Shown: positions 16,480 to 25,254, numbered from the stretch's first letter. The stretch: 56,728 nt of DNA from an uncultured Acidimicrobiales bacterium (GCA_938002965.1 CALKZY010000047.1:1-56728), one strand, 5' to 3'. The notes: generated by a model not told the origin, from the letters alone. Numbers and translations: made by a program.

Positions 16480-17547
16480 TCAACAAGGTGTCGGTCGCGG
16501 GCCGGTTGATTGGCGGACCATCAGCTCCGGTTTCACCACCACTTCGTGGTTTGATTCAGGATCGTCGATGGCGGCCAGTAGCTGCTGAATCAGAAGTTGG
16601 CCGAGCTGTTCGACCGGTTGGCGCAGAGTGGTCAGCGTCGGGGTTATGAATCGGGCCAGGCTAACGTCGTCGAAGCCGACGACGCTCATGTCGCCCGGAA
16701 CTTCGAGGCCGCGTCCGGCCAGAGCAGCCAGAGCGCCAATCGCTAGCTGATCATTGAATCCGATGATCGCAGTCGGCGGGTGTTCGCTGTCGAGCAGTCG
16801 TTCCATGGCTGAGCGGCCACCGTCTTCCTGGAAACTGTCGGCCGTGGTGATCAACGAGTGGTCAACGGTTAGCCCCTGGCGCTCGACGGCATCGGTGAAG
16901 TGAACGAGTCGACGGTCGCTGATGGCGTAGCCGCCGGGAAGGGCGATAGCGCCGATGCGTTGATGACCGAGGTCGACGAGGTGCGAGACTGCAGTGTCCA
17001 AGCTGTCTTCCGCTCCGACGACCCGGCGATGGGCGCCCTTGGTGACCGGGCGACCCAGAGTTACGAACGGGACGCCGGCCTCGGACAGAAACGACACCCG
17101 CTGATCACGCGACTCCACTCGCAGTAGAACGTACCCGTCGGCCCGCTTGTGTCGGACACTTCGCTCCAAGGCGGCGACCGGTTCCTCGTTGGGAGTGGGG
17201 GAGAACAGCTGCATTTCGAAGCCGTGGCACGAGACCTCGTCGACCATGGCCGTTAGGAGGTCACCGAGAAAGGGGTCGGAGAATCGTTGGGTGGTGGACG
17301 TCAGGGTTACGCCGATTGTCTGCGTTCCGCTACCAGGGTCTTTCAGCCGTCTAGCGGCGAGGTTGGGTGCGTAGCCCAGCGTCTCGGCCGCGTGTTGGGC
17401 CCGTAGCCGGGAGTCTTCGGCGACGTCGCTGTGGCCGTTCAGCGCCCTCGATGTTTGGGTTACCGAGAGTCTGGCCATCTGAGCCACGTCTCGTAGCGTC
17501 GGCCGACCTTGGGCCTTGTTGGGTTGCTGATCTGCGTTTGTGGCCAT
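16480..17547 (-). CDS. LacI-family transcriptional repressor
   Basis: An N-terminal LacI helix-turn-helix (TLRDVAQMARLSVTQTSRALNGHSDV split, residues about 17-42) precedes a periplasmic-binding-protein-like effector domain ending with VVGFDDVSLARFITPTLTTLRQP. The ATG at 17547 is preferred; a GTG at 17565 in the same frame is possible. It is divergent from the five-gene ABC importer and glycoside hydrolase operon. The intergenic region holds a 16-bp LacI-type palindrome placed at the operon's predicted transcription start, so it very likely represses that operon until its sugar ligand appears. Confidence 0.92.
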   Translation of the reverse strand: MATNADQQPNKAQGRPTLRDVAQMARLSVTQTSRALNGHSDVAEDSRLRAQHAAETLGYAPNLAARRLKDPGSGTQTIGVTLTSTTQRFSDPFLGDLLTAMVDEVSCHGFEMQLFSPTPNEEPVAALERSVRHKRADGYVLLRVESRDQRVSFLSEAGVPFVTLGRPVTKGAHRRVVGAEDSLDTAVSHLVDLGHQRIGAIALPGGYAISDRRLVHFTDAVERQGLTVDHSLITTADSFQEDGGRSAMERLLDSEHPPTAIIGFNDQLAIGALAALAGRGLEVPGDMSVVGFDDVSLARFITPTLTTLRQPVEQLGQLLIQQLLAAIDDPESNHEVVVKPELMVRQSTGPRPTPC

Positions 17548-17724
17548 CGTTGGCTCGGTCACCACGTGTCTTTCGTCAGGTTGTGGTTCATGAGATCAAA
17601 GGCAGTTGACCGGGTGGGATGTGACTGTCGGACCGTGTCCGTCACCGCTGACACTAGTAAATACAGCAGATTCAAGAATTGCGGTGCGGTAGCTGGCTTA
17701 ACATCGTGACGTTTTGGTGCTCGC

Positions 17725-17754
17725 TTGCCAAGGGCCATGGGTTCTTGGTATGTT
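17725..17754 (+). promoter_or_regulatory. Candidate promoter of the ABC importer/GH63 operon
   Basis: TTGCCA (17725-17730), 18-base spacer, TATGTT (17749-17754). Transcription would begin near 17761, just in front of the LacI palindrome, and about 48 bases before the start codon. Confidence 0.45.
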
Positions 17755-17762
17755 CATCGTGT

Positions 17763-17778
17763 TCCGAAACGTTTCGGA
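17763..17778 (+). promoter_or_regulatory. LacI-family operator
   Basis: TCCGAAACGTTTCGGA is a perfect 16-base palindrome with the central CG and GAAACGTTTC core typical of LacI-family sites. It covers about +3 to +18 of the predicted transcript, a classical blocking position for the divergently encoded repressor. Confidence 0.75.
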
Positions 17779-17808
17779 CACTTTAGCTCAAACTAAAGGG
17801 GAGTGGAT

Positions 17809-19248
17809 ATGTCCAGTTCAGACGAGCCAAGGTCGGTAGCGCGCCGACTTGCGGCTCTTTTTGCCATTTTGGCTGCGTTCGCTGTTGTGGCCGCGGCTTG
17901 CGGTAGTGACTCCGATGACGGCGAGGACTCCTCAGCCAACACCGAAGCTGCCGAAACCGAAGAAGCCGAACCAGAACCAGAGCCTGAAGAAGAAGAGGCT
18001 ATGGAAGAGGAAGAGGCCATGGAGGACGACGAGGCCATGGAAGAGGAGGCCCACAGCGCCGCCTCATTCGTGAGCCTTCAGTTCGCCCCCGTTGAAGAAG
18101 CCGAAAAGTTCAGGAGCATCCTGGACGGAGGCGGCTTCGAGGTAACCATCGGTGAAGAAGGTCCGACTATCGACCAGATCAAGGCCGGTGCCGGTTCGAT
18201 CGACGTCGTCGGCGCGCTTCACGGTACGTTCCCCCCGCTGACATCTGAAGACAACATGACCAACATGGCCGACGTTCTCGATGACCTGCAGGCCGACCGT
18301 ACGTTTGCCCCGTCATTCGTTGAGTCGGGTCTGCTGGGTAGCGACGACTTCTTGGCCTACGTCCCTTGGGCTCAGGCCACTTACATCATGGCCGCCAACC
18401 AGGAGGCCCTGGCCTACCTGCCCGATGGTACCGACGTTGACAACCTGACCTGGGAAGACCTATCCACCTGGTGCCAGGCCATCGCTGATGGCGAAGGCGC
18501 CCCCAAGTGCGGCCTTCCCGTCGCCGGTTTGTTCCACCGCTTCCTTGAGGGCTACCTCTGGCCCTCATTCACCGGTGGCATGGTTAGCGAATTCCGCAGC
18601 CAGGGCGCTGCCGACATGCTTACCTGGGCCCGTGACGACATGTGGCCGACCGTGGTCCCCGAGTCGATCAACTACGAGTTCATGCAGGAGCCGCTGCAGT
18701 CCGGCGAAGTGTGGGTCGCATTTGACCACGTCGCCCGTCTCATCGAGGCCTTTGAGGCCGATCCTGAGAACCTCATCGGTTTCCCGACTCCGTCTGGACC
18801 TGTTGGTCGTGGCTTTATGCCCGTCATCGTCGGACTGGGCATCCCTGCCGACGCTCCGGATCCCGAAGCTGGCGCAGCGGTCATCGAGTACCTGACCCGT
18901 CCTGAGGTTCAGGCCCAGGTACTCTCCGAACTGGCCTTCTTCCCGGTCATCGAAGGCGTCGATGTCTCCAACCTGCCCGCAGGTGTGCAGATCGAGGCCG
19001 AGGCCGTCGACAAGCTGGCCAACTCTCCCGATGCTATTCCGGCACTCCTGCCGGTTGGTCTGGGCGAACGCGGCGGCGAGATCAACCAGATCTTCCGTGA
19101 CGCCTTCACCCGGGTTGTGCTTGACGGCGAAGACATCCAAACCGTTCTGGATGAGCAGGCCGAGGTCATGCAGGCCCTGCTGGACGAGACCGGCGCACCG
19201 TGCTGGTCACCTGATCCGGCCAGCGACGGTCCTTGCCAGGTCAACTAG
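17809..19248 (+). CDS. ABC substrate-binding lipoprotein with acidic linker
   Basis: AAGGGGAG six bases before the ATG at 17809 sets the start. Residues 10-31 are a Sec lipoprotein signal ending VAAAC (Cys31). Residues 32-83 are almost entirely acidic or alanine, with a repeated EEEAMEE-type unit, acting as a flexible spacer from the membrane. The rest is a family 1 solute-binding protein of about 395 residues (DQIKAGAGSIDVVGALHGTF, LSTWCQAIADGEGAPKCG, EYLTRPEVQAQVL). It delivers ligand to the two permeases downstream. The neighbouring glycoside hydrolase suggests a glycosylated small solute. It is followed by a perfect hairpin. Confidence 0.92.
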   Translation: MSSSDEPRSVARRLAALFAILAAFAVVAAACGSDSDDGEDSSANTEAAETEEAEPEPEPEEEEAMEEEEAMEDDEAMEEEAHSAASFVSLQFAPVEEAEKFRSILDGGGFEVTIGEEGPTIDQIKAGAGSIDVVGALHGTFPPLTSEDNMTNMADVLDDLQADRTFAPSFVESGLLGSDDFLAYVPWAQATYIMAANQEALAYLPDGTDVDNLTWEDLSTWCQAIADGEGAPKCGLPVAGLFHRFLEGYLWPSFTGGMVSEFRSQGAADMLTWARDDMWPTVVPESINYEFMQEPLQSGEVWVAFDHVARLIEAFEADPENLIGFPTPSGPVGRGFMPVIVGLGIPADAPDPEAGAAVIEYLTRPEVQAQVLSELAFFPVIEGVDVSNLPAGVQIEAEAVDKLANSPDAIPALLPVGLGERGGEINQIFRDAFTRVVLDGEDIQTVLDEQAEVMQALLDETGAPCWSPDPASDGPCQVN

Positions 19249-19317
19249 CCTCACCGGCTGGTCGTCTGGCCAACCAGTCCCAAACAGGCTGGTCGTGTAA
19301 CTGAATGAATCGGGTCT

Positions 19318-19334
19318 GGCACCGCACCGGTGCC
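19318..19334 (+). other. Intercistronic stem-loop after binding-protein gene
   Basis: GGCACCG-CAC-CGGTGCC is a perfect 7-bp hairpin with a 3-base loop, 69 bases past the binding-protein stop, inside a 166-base gap before the first permease. No T-run follows. Confidence 0.5.
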
Positions 19335-19414
19335 GGGCCCGAACATTCGTCGTCTATCGAATCCGGCAGACGAGCAGGTTTCATTGCGAGATCGACACAC
19401 CACAACACATTTCA

Positions 19415-20884
19415 ATGACCAATCACAATCAGGGGGATTCGGGTGGTAGCCCGAATCGGGGTATGACCGGCGGAACGTCGACTGCGGCCGCCTCCGCACC
19501 GGTAGCAGCGAACAAGCCTGGCTTGCGTCGCCGCATGGTGCCGTATCTGTTGATCGCCCCGGCACTCATCTATCTGGCGATGTTCTTCGCCTATCCGATG
19601 TTCCAAGGACTCATGCTCGCCATCTTCGACGATGACGCAGCACTGGTTCTGGTCGACCAGCCCTCGCTTGACGGCGATGAAGTGGAACGCCTCACCCAGG
19701 GCGCCAGGTTGAACATCTTGGGTCGGCAGGGCAACCTGCTGACCGACAGCTCCGACGCCACCGACTTGTTAACCGAACAGTGGTTTCTCTTGTCAGGTGA
19801 GGCGGTTGACGGATCCGACGTCAGCGGCTGGGCTCCCGACGCCAGGGTCCGCATTCGCGATGAGGCGGCTGACGGCACTCCGCTCGGAGGCACGATCCGC
19901 CCACGGTTGGGTGCGGGAGCCGATGAGGCCACCCCGTTGTTGGCCGAACCCAACGAGACCTCCGACGCCGTGGCTGAGCTCGAACAGCGCACCGCGGTCT
20001 CCATCGACGAAGTCGCTATTCTCGAGGTCTGGTTCCTGGTGCAAGCCTCGGAGGACCCTTCCAAAGCAACAGGGTGGGCACCATCACGTTTCGTTGAGGT
20101 GTTTGACGGTGACGAGACCGGACGAGTTGATCAAGGCTCGGTGGGAGAGTTCACCACCGGCTTCATTTCGAAGATGTTCAACGACAGCTTCTTCTCCGAC
20201 GCGTGGCAGACCACTCTCTTGCTGATGGTCCTAATCCTGCCGCTGCAGTTTGTGCTGGCCATGCTGATGGCACTGGTAATCGACGCCAGGCTCAAACTGG
20301 GTTCGGGATTCCTCTACCTCTTCACTCTGCCAATGGGAATGTCCGATCTGGCCGTCGGTATTCTCTTCTTCTCGATCTTTACCGGTAACGGGCTATTGAA
20401 CAGCGTGCTGGAGGCCTTCGGCATCTTGGACGGACCCAAGACGTTCCTGTCGGCTGACACTATTCCGTGGATTATCTTCGCCATCGTGTTGGCCGAGCTG
20501 TGGCGGGCCACGTCGATTGTCATGGTCATCATCGTCTCCGGCCTGCAGGCCATACCTCGGGAGACTCTAGAGGCAGCTGAGCTCTTCGGCGCCGGCTACT
20601 GGCAACGGGTGCGCCACATCATGTTGCCGCTCCTGCTGCCCAGCATTCAGGTAGCCCTCATTCTCCGAACGATTCTGGCCTTTCAAGTGTTCGCAGTGGT
20701 AATCGCTCTCAGCGGCGGTGACGTCGTGACGGTTCTGGCCCACGAGACGTTCCGCCAGTACTTCGAGTTCCGCAACAACAACGTGGCATCGGCTTACGCT
20801 CTGTTCATCCTGTTGTTGTCGATGGCCAGTGCCATCTTCTATCTGAGGGCCGTGAGAGCACAGACGGAGGTGGCCAAGTCGTGA
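19415..20884 (+). CDS. ABC transporter permease with a large SH3b-like extracytoplasmic insert
   Basis: The 489-residue protein has a first membrane span at about 42-70, then about 175 soluble residues (71-245), then the remaining five spans and an EAA loop (LEAAELFGAGYWQRVRHIMLP) of a MalF-type permease. Ordinary members have about 300 residues. The insert contains two similar repeats (77-147 and 160-229), each ending W-x(12-14)-GWAP-x4-V, the layout of bacterial SH3 domains. By topology it faces the outside, where it could contact the binding protein or envelope polymers. Stop overlaps the next permease's GTG by four bases. Confidence 0.9.
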   Translation: MTNHNQGDSGGSPNRGMTGGTSTAAASAPVAANKPGLRRRMVPYLLIAPALIYLAMFFAYPMFQGLMLAIFDDDAALVLVDQPSLDGDEVERLTQGARLNILGRQGNLLTDSSDATDLLTEQWFLLSGEAVDGSDVSGWAPDARVRIRDEAADGTPLGGTIRPRLGAGADEATPLLAEPNETSDAVAELEQRTAVSIDEVAILEVWFLVQASEDPSKATGWAPSRFVEVFDGDETGRVDQGSVGEFTTGFISKMFNDSFFSDAWQTTLLLMVLILPLQFVLAMLMALVIDARLKLGSGFLYLFTLPMGMSDLAVGILFFSIFTGNGLLNSVLEAFGILDGPKTFLSADTIPWIIFAIVLAELWRATSIVMVIIVSGLQAIPRETLEAAELFGAGYWQRVRHIMLPLLLPSIQVALILRTILAFQVFAVVIALSGGDVVTVLAHETFRQYFEFRNNNVASAYALFILLLSMASAIFYLRAVRAQTEVAKS

Positions 20885-21759
20885 CTGGAGCAAATCTTCC
20901 CCCGCTCGACTCCCCTGAGGTTGTCTCCTTGCACCGCAAGATGAAGCGGCGTAATAACCGGGGTCGAATCTTCACCTACATCTCAGCAATTCTGATTTCG
21001 CTGTGGATTCTGATCCCGATCTTCTTTGTGTTCTCGATGGCGTTCACCACCGAAGACACCGTTCGGTCCTACCCGAAGAACTTCCTGCCGTTCGTTCCGT
21101 TCTCCACCGAGACAATGTCGTTCTTCCTCCAGTCGGAGGGTGTGCTGCGCGGCCTGTTGAACAGCGTGATTGTCGCAGTCATCACCTTGGTTCTATCGAC
21201 CGTCATTGCCGTACCTGCCGGCTATGCGATAGCCCGGTACTTGTTTCCCGGCCGCGATCTGTTCCGGTTGGCGGTGCTGGCGGTCCGAGCCTTTCCCATC
21301 GTTGTGTTGTCGATTCCGTTGGCTGTGTTGTTTCTTCGAGCCGGCCTGTTCGATTCGGTGTTCAGCCTGGCCCTGATGCACACTGCATTGGCGCTTCCGA
21401 CCACCATTCTGGTTGTCTCCAGCGTCTTCGCCAGCGTGCCCTATGAGCTTGAAGAGGCAGGCCAGGTCTTCGGCGCCACGCCGCTCCAGTCCTTTCGTTA
21501 CATCGTGACGCCGCTGGTTCTGCCCGGCATAGCTGCTTCGGGGTTGTTTACCTTTGTCCTGTCATGGAACGAGGTGTTTGCCGCCAGTGTGCTGACGTTG
21601 GAGAACCGCACGCTCCCAGCTCTGGTTTTGACGTCATTGGCTAACTCGTCGGACTCATTCCAGTTCGCCGGCGGCTTCTTCTTGATGGTCCCTTCGATCA
21701 TCTTCATGTTCTTCATCCGTCGATACCTGTTCAATATGTGGGGCCAGGTGTCGAAGTGA
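20881..21759 (+). CDS. Carbohydrate ABC transporter permease (MalG type)
   Basis: A 292-residue permease with six spans and the EAA loop EEAGQVFGATPLQSFRYIVTP near residue 188. Its GTG start overlaps the upstream stop as GTGA, so synthesis is coupled to that of the SH3b-containing partner. It is the second pore subunit of the importer under LacI control. The family handles di- and oligosaccharides, polyols and glycosylated osmolytes. Confidence 0.92.
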   Translation: MTGANLPPLDSPEVVSLHRKMKRRNNRGRIFTYISAILISLWILIPIFFVFSMAFTTEDTVRSYPKNFLPFVPFSTETMSFFLQSEGVLRGLLNSVIVAVITLVLSTVIAVPAGYAIARYLFPGRDLFRLAVLAVRAFPIVVLSIPLAVLFLRAGLFDSVFSLALMHTALALPTTILVVSSVFASVPYELEEAGQVFGATPLQSFRYIVTPLVLPGIAASGLFTFVLSWNEVFAASVLTLENRTLPALVLTSLANSSDSFQFAGGFFLMVPSIIFMFFIRRYLFNMWGQVSK

Positions 21760-21801
21760 GCGGCTTCGCTGCGCCAGCCCTGCATGCGTCGGGAGTGAGA
21801 G

Positions 21802-22899
21802 ATGTCTGAGATCCGAATCGAATCGGTCAACAAGAGCTTCGGCGACAAGCTGGCGGTTGACGATGCCAATCTGACGATCCACGAACAAGAGTTTCTCGTT
21901 CTTGTTGGTCCCAGCGGCTGTGGTAAAACCACGCTGCTTCGGGCGATCGCCGGGCTGGGGATGGCCGACAGCGGCCGCATCACTATCGGAGGTCGCGATG
22001 TCACCTACCTGCCACCCCGTCAACGCAACCTCTCAATGGTGTTCCAGAGCTACGCCATTTTCCCTCACATGACAGTGCGGGACAACATTGGCTTCGGGCT
22101 GAAGATGAACGGTGAAGACGTCAAGAATATCTCCCGGCGAGTCAACGACGCCGCCGAGCTGTTGCACATCGAGGAACTGCTGGATCGCCGCCCAGCGGCC
22201 ATGAGCGGTGGGCAGCGCCAACGAGTGGCTGTCGCCCGAGCCTTGGCCATGCAGGCCGAAGTGCTGCTCATGGACGAGCCGCTGAGTAACCTCGATGCCC
22301 TGTTGCGTTTGGAGATGAGGGCCGAACTTAAGAAGCTGCTGGCCGAGGTGAACGCCACAACGGTCTATGTCACTCACGACCAAATCGAGGCGCTCAGTAT
22401 GGGCGATCGTGTGGCTGTGATGAAAGACGGCGTGATTCAGCAGGTTGCTGATCCAACGACCGTCTACGATCAGCCGGCCAACAAGTTCGTTGGCAGCTTC
22501 GTTGGTAATCCGCCGATGAACTTTGTCGACGGAACCCTGGTGCGACCCTCTGACGGGTCCCCCGTCGCCGTAAAGGTTGGCGAAGTCATGCTCTCTCCCG
22601 ACCCGGCGTTGGATTCAGCTATACGTGGCATTGACGGCGACCGGGTTACGGTCGGTATTCGTGCCGAGAACATGGAAGCGCTGCCTGAGGCTAATGACGG
22701 CGCGTTTGCCGTCGATGTGAGCGTTGTAGAGCCGCTGGGCTCCCAGAACCTGTTGACCATGGATGTTGCCGGTCATCGGATGAAGATTTCAACCCACCCC
22801 AGCTTTCCGGTTGAAGCCGGTCAGCGTCTGTGGATCCGCTTTCCGGGCGACAAAATCCGGTGGGTGGACCCGAACACGGAGGCCATGATTTATGGGTAG
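21802..22899 (+). CDS. ABC transporter ATPase (MalK/UgpC type)
   Basis: A 365-residue ATPase: Walker A GPSGCGKTT (residues 35-43), Q-loop MVFQSYAIFPH, signature MSGGQRQRVAVARAL, Walker B VLLMDEPLSNLD, and a C-terminal regulatory OB-fold region (VGIRAENMEALPE). It energises the two permeases upstream. As this class is often shared, it could also serve the ATPase-less importer at 4863-8175. It begins 42 bases after the permease stop and is followed five bases later by the glycoside hydrolase. Confidence 0.93.
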   Translation: MSEIRIESVNKSFGDKLAVDDANLTIHEQEFLVLVGPSGCGKTTLLRAIAGLGMADSGRITIGGRDVTYLPPRQRNLSMVFQSYAIFPHMTVRDNIGFGLKMNGEDVKNISRRVNDAAELLHIEELLDRRPAAMSGGQRQRVAVARALAMQAEVLLMDEPLSNLDALLRLEMRAELKKLLAEVNATTVYVTHDQIEALSMGDRVAVMKDGVIQQVADPTTVYDQPANKFVGSFVGNPPMNFVDGTLVRPSDGSPVAVKVGEVMLSPDPALDSAIRGIDGDRVTVGIRAENMEALPEANDGAFAVDVSVVEPLGSQNLLTMDVAGHRMKISTHPSFPVEAGQRLWIRFPGDKIRWVDPNTEAMIYG

Positions 22900-22904
22900 C
22901 CGCT

Positions 22905-24221
22905 ATGAGTAGTGTTGAAGAGGTCGATCTTGCGCACCGGATTGCCGTAATGGGGCAGCGTGCGAAGCGGGTTCTAGAGGACAACGACCGGGGGTCATAC
23001 ACGGTTCCCACGGCCAAGCTGTACCCGTTCCAGTGGAACTGGGACTCGGCGTTTGTTGCTCTCGGATGGGCCGAGGTCGACCGGGAGCGAGCGTGGCTTG
23101 AAATCGAAACGTTACTGTCGGCTCAGTGGCCTTCAGGCATGGTGCCTCACATCGTGTTCTGGACCAGGGAGGACACATACTTCCCAGGACCCGACACCTG
23201 GCGGGCGGAGCACGGCCCCCAGCCCAGCTCGGGTATCTCTCAGCCCCCGGTCCTCGCCTCGGTCCTACGCCAGCTCACACTTGAGCATCCCCATTCAAGC
23301 GATGGCGGAGTCGCTGGTGACAAGGCCCGAGTCGCCGCTGTATTCGACGCGTTGAACCGCTGGCATCAATGGTGGCACACAGCCCGGGATCCCAAGGGTC
23401 TGGGGGTGATCGCCATCTCCCATCCATGGGAGTCCGGCCGCGACAATCTGCCCGACTGGGACATCCCTGCTGCCGCCATTGATGCGTCGGGAATCGGGCC
23501 CTATGAACGGCGGGATACTGAGCTCGTTGACGCTTCGATGCGTCCGCACAAACACGACTACGACCGCTATTTGGCGCTAGTCAAGTTCGGTGCCGATCAG
23601 GGTTGGGACGACGCCGCGATCGCGGCCGGCAACGAGTTCTGGGTGGTTGACCCTGGAATTACCGCCATTTTGCTGCGAGCCGAACGTGACCTTTTGAAAC
23701 TCGGCCTATGGCTTGGTCGTGATGCCGACGAGTTGGCATCGATTTCGCTGCGGATCGAACGGATGGAGGGTGGCTACGATCGCATGTGGAATCCGGAGGC
23801 CGGCACCTACACCTCCATTGATCTTCGCTCGGGTGACTACGCTTCGACCGGAACGTCGGCCTCGTTTCTTGCCGCCTACGCCGGTGTGACCGAGCGGACG
23901 TCTGCCCTGGTGGACGAACTATCCGCCTGGTCGGAGCACTGTCCGTTCTTGGTGCCGTCGTTTGACCCTCGCGACAGTCGATTCGAACCGAATCGTTACT
24001 GGCGTGGACCGGTTTGGGCCATGGTGAACTATATGATTTCGACCGGCTTGGCTGAGGTGGGGGAGGGTGAGTGGGCCGACCGGATCCGCCTCTCAACCCG
24101 TGAGATGATGCTGCAGTCGGGGTTCCCCGAGAGCTTCAGCCCTACCACCGGTGAATCGGTTGGCGGACTGCACTTCGCCTGGACCGCTGCCATCTGGCTG
24201 TCCTGGTTGAATCGGATGTAG
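22905..24221 (+). CDS. GH63-type glycoside hydrolase (glucosylglycerate/mannosylglycerate hydrolase-like)
   Basis: A 438-residue (alpha/alpha)6-barrel protein. The opening YTVPTAKLYPFQWNWDSAF is characteristic of the glucosylglycerate/mannosylglycerate hydrolase branch of GH63. HPWESGRDNLPDWD carries the presumed catalytic acid Asp and FPESFSPTTGESVG the second catalytic Glu region. It has no signal peptide, so it acts on imported substrate in the cytoplasm. The ATG at 22905 lies five bases after the ATPase stop; an upstream in-frame start at 22830 would overlap the ATPase and is rejected. Probable reaction: hydrolysis of glucosylglycerate (or a relative) to sugar plus glycerate; the exact sugar is inference. 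Confidence 0.82.
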   Translation: MSSVEEVDLAHRIAVMGQRAKRVLEDNDRGSYTVPTAKLYPFQWNWDSAFVALGWAEVDRERAWLEIETLLSAQWPSGMVPHIVFWTREDTYFPGPDTWRAEHGPQPSSGISQPPVLASVLRQLTLEHPHSSDGGVAGDKARVAAVFDALNRWHQWWHTARDPKGLGVIAISHPWESGRDNLPDWDIPAAAIDASGIGPYERRDTELVDASMRPHKHDYDRYLALVKFGADQGWDDAAIAAGNEFWVVDPGITAILLRAERDLLKLGLWLGRDADELASISLRIERMEGGYDRMWNPEAGTYTSIDLRSGDYASTGTSASFLAAYAGVTERTSALVDELSAWSEHCPFLVPSFDPRDSRFEPNRYWRGPVWAMVNYMISTGLAEVGEGEWADRIRLSTREMMLQSGFPESFSPTTGESVGGLHFAWTAAIWLSWLNRM

Positions 24222-24254
24222 CCTGCTTGGGCCTCGGATGCGTTTGAATCGACG

Positions 24255-24644
24255 CTAGCTGTCGGTTTGGGCTTGTCCGATGCTGATGGCTGAACAGATG
24301 CGTTCCAGCTGTTCTGGTTGAAGGCGGAACCAGGCCCACTTTCCCCGTTGTTCCCGTTGAACGATTCCAGCCGTGACCAGCTGTCGAAGATGGTGGCTGA
24401 CCGTTGGTTGGCTTTTGCCAACGGCCGCTGGTAGGTCGCAGGCACAGACCTCGCCATCGAGAGCCTGACCGATGATGGATACCAGTCGTAGTCGCACCGG
24501 GTCGGCCAGCGCTTTCAAGACTGACGCCATGTCGGCCGCTGAGTCCTCGTCGAAGGCTGCAGCGAAGAGTGGTGAGCAGCAGGCGTCTGTCGCTGCCGGG
24601 CTCCGATCCAAAGAGGTCACTTCTACAGTGTGCCAGGATCTCAC
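24255..24644 (-). CDS. arsR: ArsR-family metalloregulator
   Basis: A 129-residue winged-helix repressor: ALADPVRLRLVSII, recognition helix SQPTVSHHLRQLV, and wing QREQRGKWAWFRL. Cysteine pairs at 22-23 and 67/69 (CACDLP) can form a thiol site for As(III) or a trivalent organoarsenical; CxC-type ArsR sensors use the latter position. The start is a GTG at 24644; a second GTG eight codons in is possible. It is divergent from the ArsI-like gene, with paired inverted repeats between them, so it probably represses both. Confidence 0.88.
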   Translation of the reverse strand: MRSWHTVEVTSLDRSPAATDACCSPLFAAAFDEDSAADMASVLKALADPVRLRLVSIIGQALDGEVCACDLPAAVGKSQPTVSHHLRQLVTAGIVQREQRGKWAWFRLQPEQLERICSAISIGQAQTDS

Positions 24645-24697
24645 CTGCTGTGTCGTATTGATGATGATCGAATTGGTGTTGCAGAACTAGACAGATG

Positions 24698-24736
24698 TCA
24701 TATTGACATTCATCGAATCGACAGCTATCAATATGA
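24698..24736. promoter_or_regulatory. ArsR operator region
   Basis: TCATATTGA (24698-24706) and TCAATATGA (24728-24736) form a perfect 9-bp inverted repeat with a 21-base gap, and the left arm lies in a smaller palindrome TGTCA-TAT-TGACA. The AT-rich ATATTGA/TCAATAT arms resemble known ArsR/SmtB sites. Confidence 0.6.
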
Positions 24737-24777
24737 GTGAGAGTTTGCACAATCACCCCTGAACAAAGGATCGCCCA

Positions 24778-25254
24778 ATGCGCCTCCAACTTGCCCTCAA
24801 CGTTGACGACATCGATAGCGCTGTTGACTTCTACTCCAAAATGTTCGCCACCGAGCCGCTGAAGCGCAAGCCAGGATACGCCAACTTCGCCATCGAACAT
24901 CCGCCACTCAAGCTGGTCCTTTTTGAAGGTCACGGCGCAAATGGCTCCCTCAACCACCTGGGAGTCGAAGTGGAGACCGCGGAGCAGGTGGTTGCGGCCG
25001 AGTCCCGGCTGAGCGAAGCCGGACTGGTCACCACTGGTGTTGACGAAACCGTCTGCTGCTTCGCCGAGAAAGCTGAAACATGGGTTCATGGCCCTGACGG
25101 GAACCGGTGGGAGTGGTACGTAAAGCAGGGCGACACCGAACAGGCCGGATACGAGTTGGTAAACAACGTCAGCGACGGGGCCCAACAAGCGGCCTGCTGT
25201 GCCCCAGCGCCTACCGCCGAAGCGAGCGATGAAGCCACGGCGAGTTGCTGTTAA
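24778..25254 (+). CDS. arsI: ArsI-like C-As lyase (VOC family)
   Basis: A 158-residue VOC protein matching ArsI/CadI: LALNVDDIDSAVDFYSKMF start, LNHLGVEV (His60), DETVCCFAEKAETW with vicinal Cys93-Cys94, and GNRWEWYV (Glu112). ArsI is an Fe(II)-dependent dioxygenase that cleaves the C-As bond of trivalent methyl or aromatic arsenicals; the Cys pair binds arsenic and the His/Glu residues bind iron. The C-terminal tail has two more CC pairs and may hold extra metal. AAAGGA precedes the ATG. Cadmium-induced CadI is the alternative name for the same family. Divergent arsR supports arsenical control. Confidence 0.85.
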   Translation: MRLQLALNVDDIDSAVDFYSKMFATEPLKRKPGYANFAIEHPPLKLVLFEGHGANGSLNHLGVEVETAEQVVAAESRLSEAGLVTTGVDETVCCFAEKAETWVHGPDGNRWEWYVKQGDTEQAGYELVNNVSDGAQQAACCAPAPTAEASDEATASCC

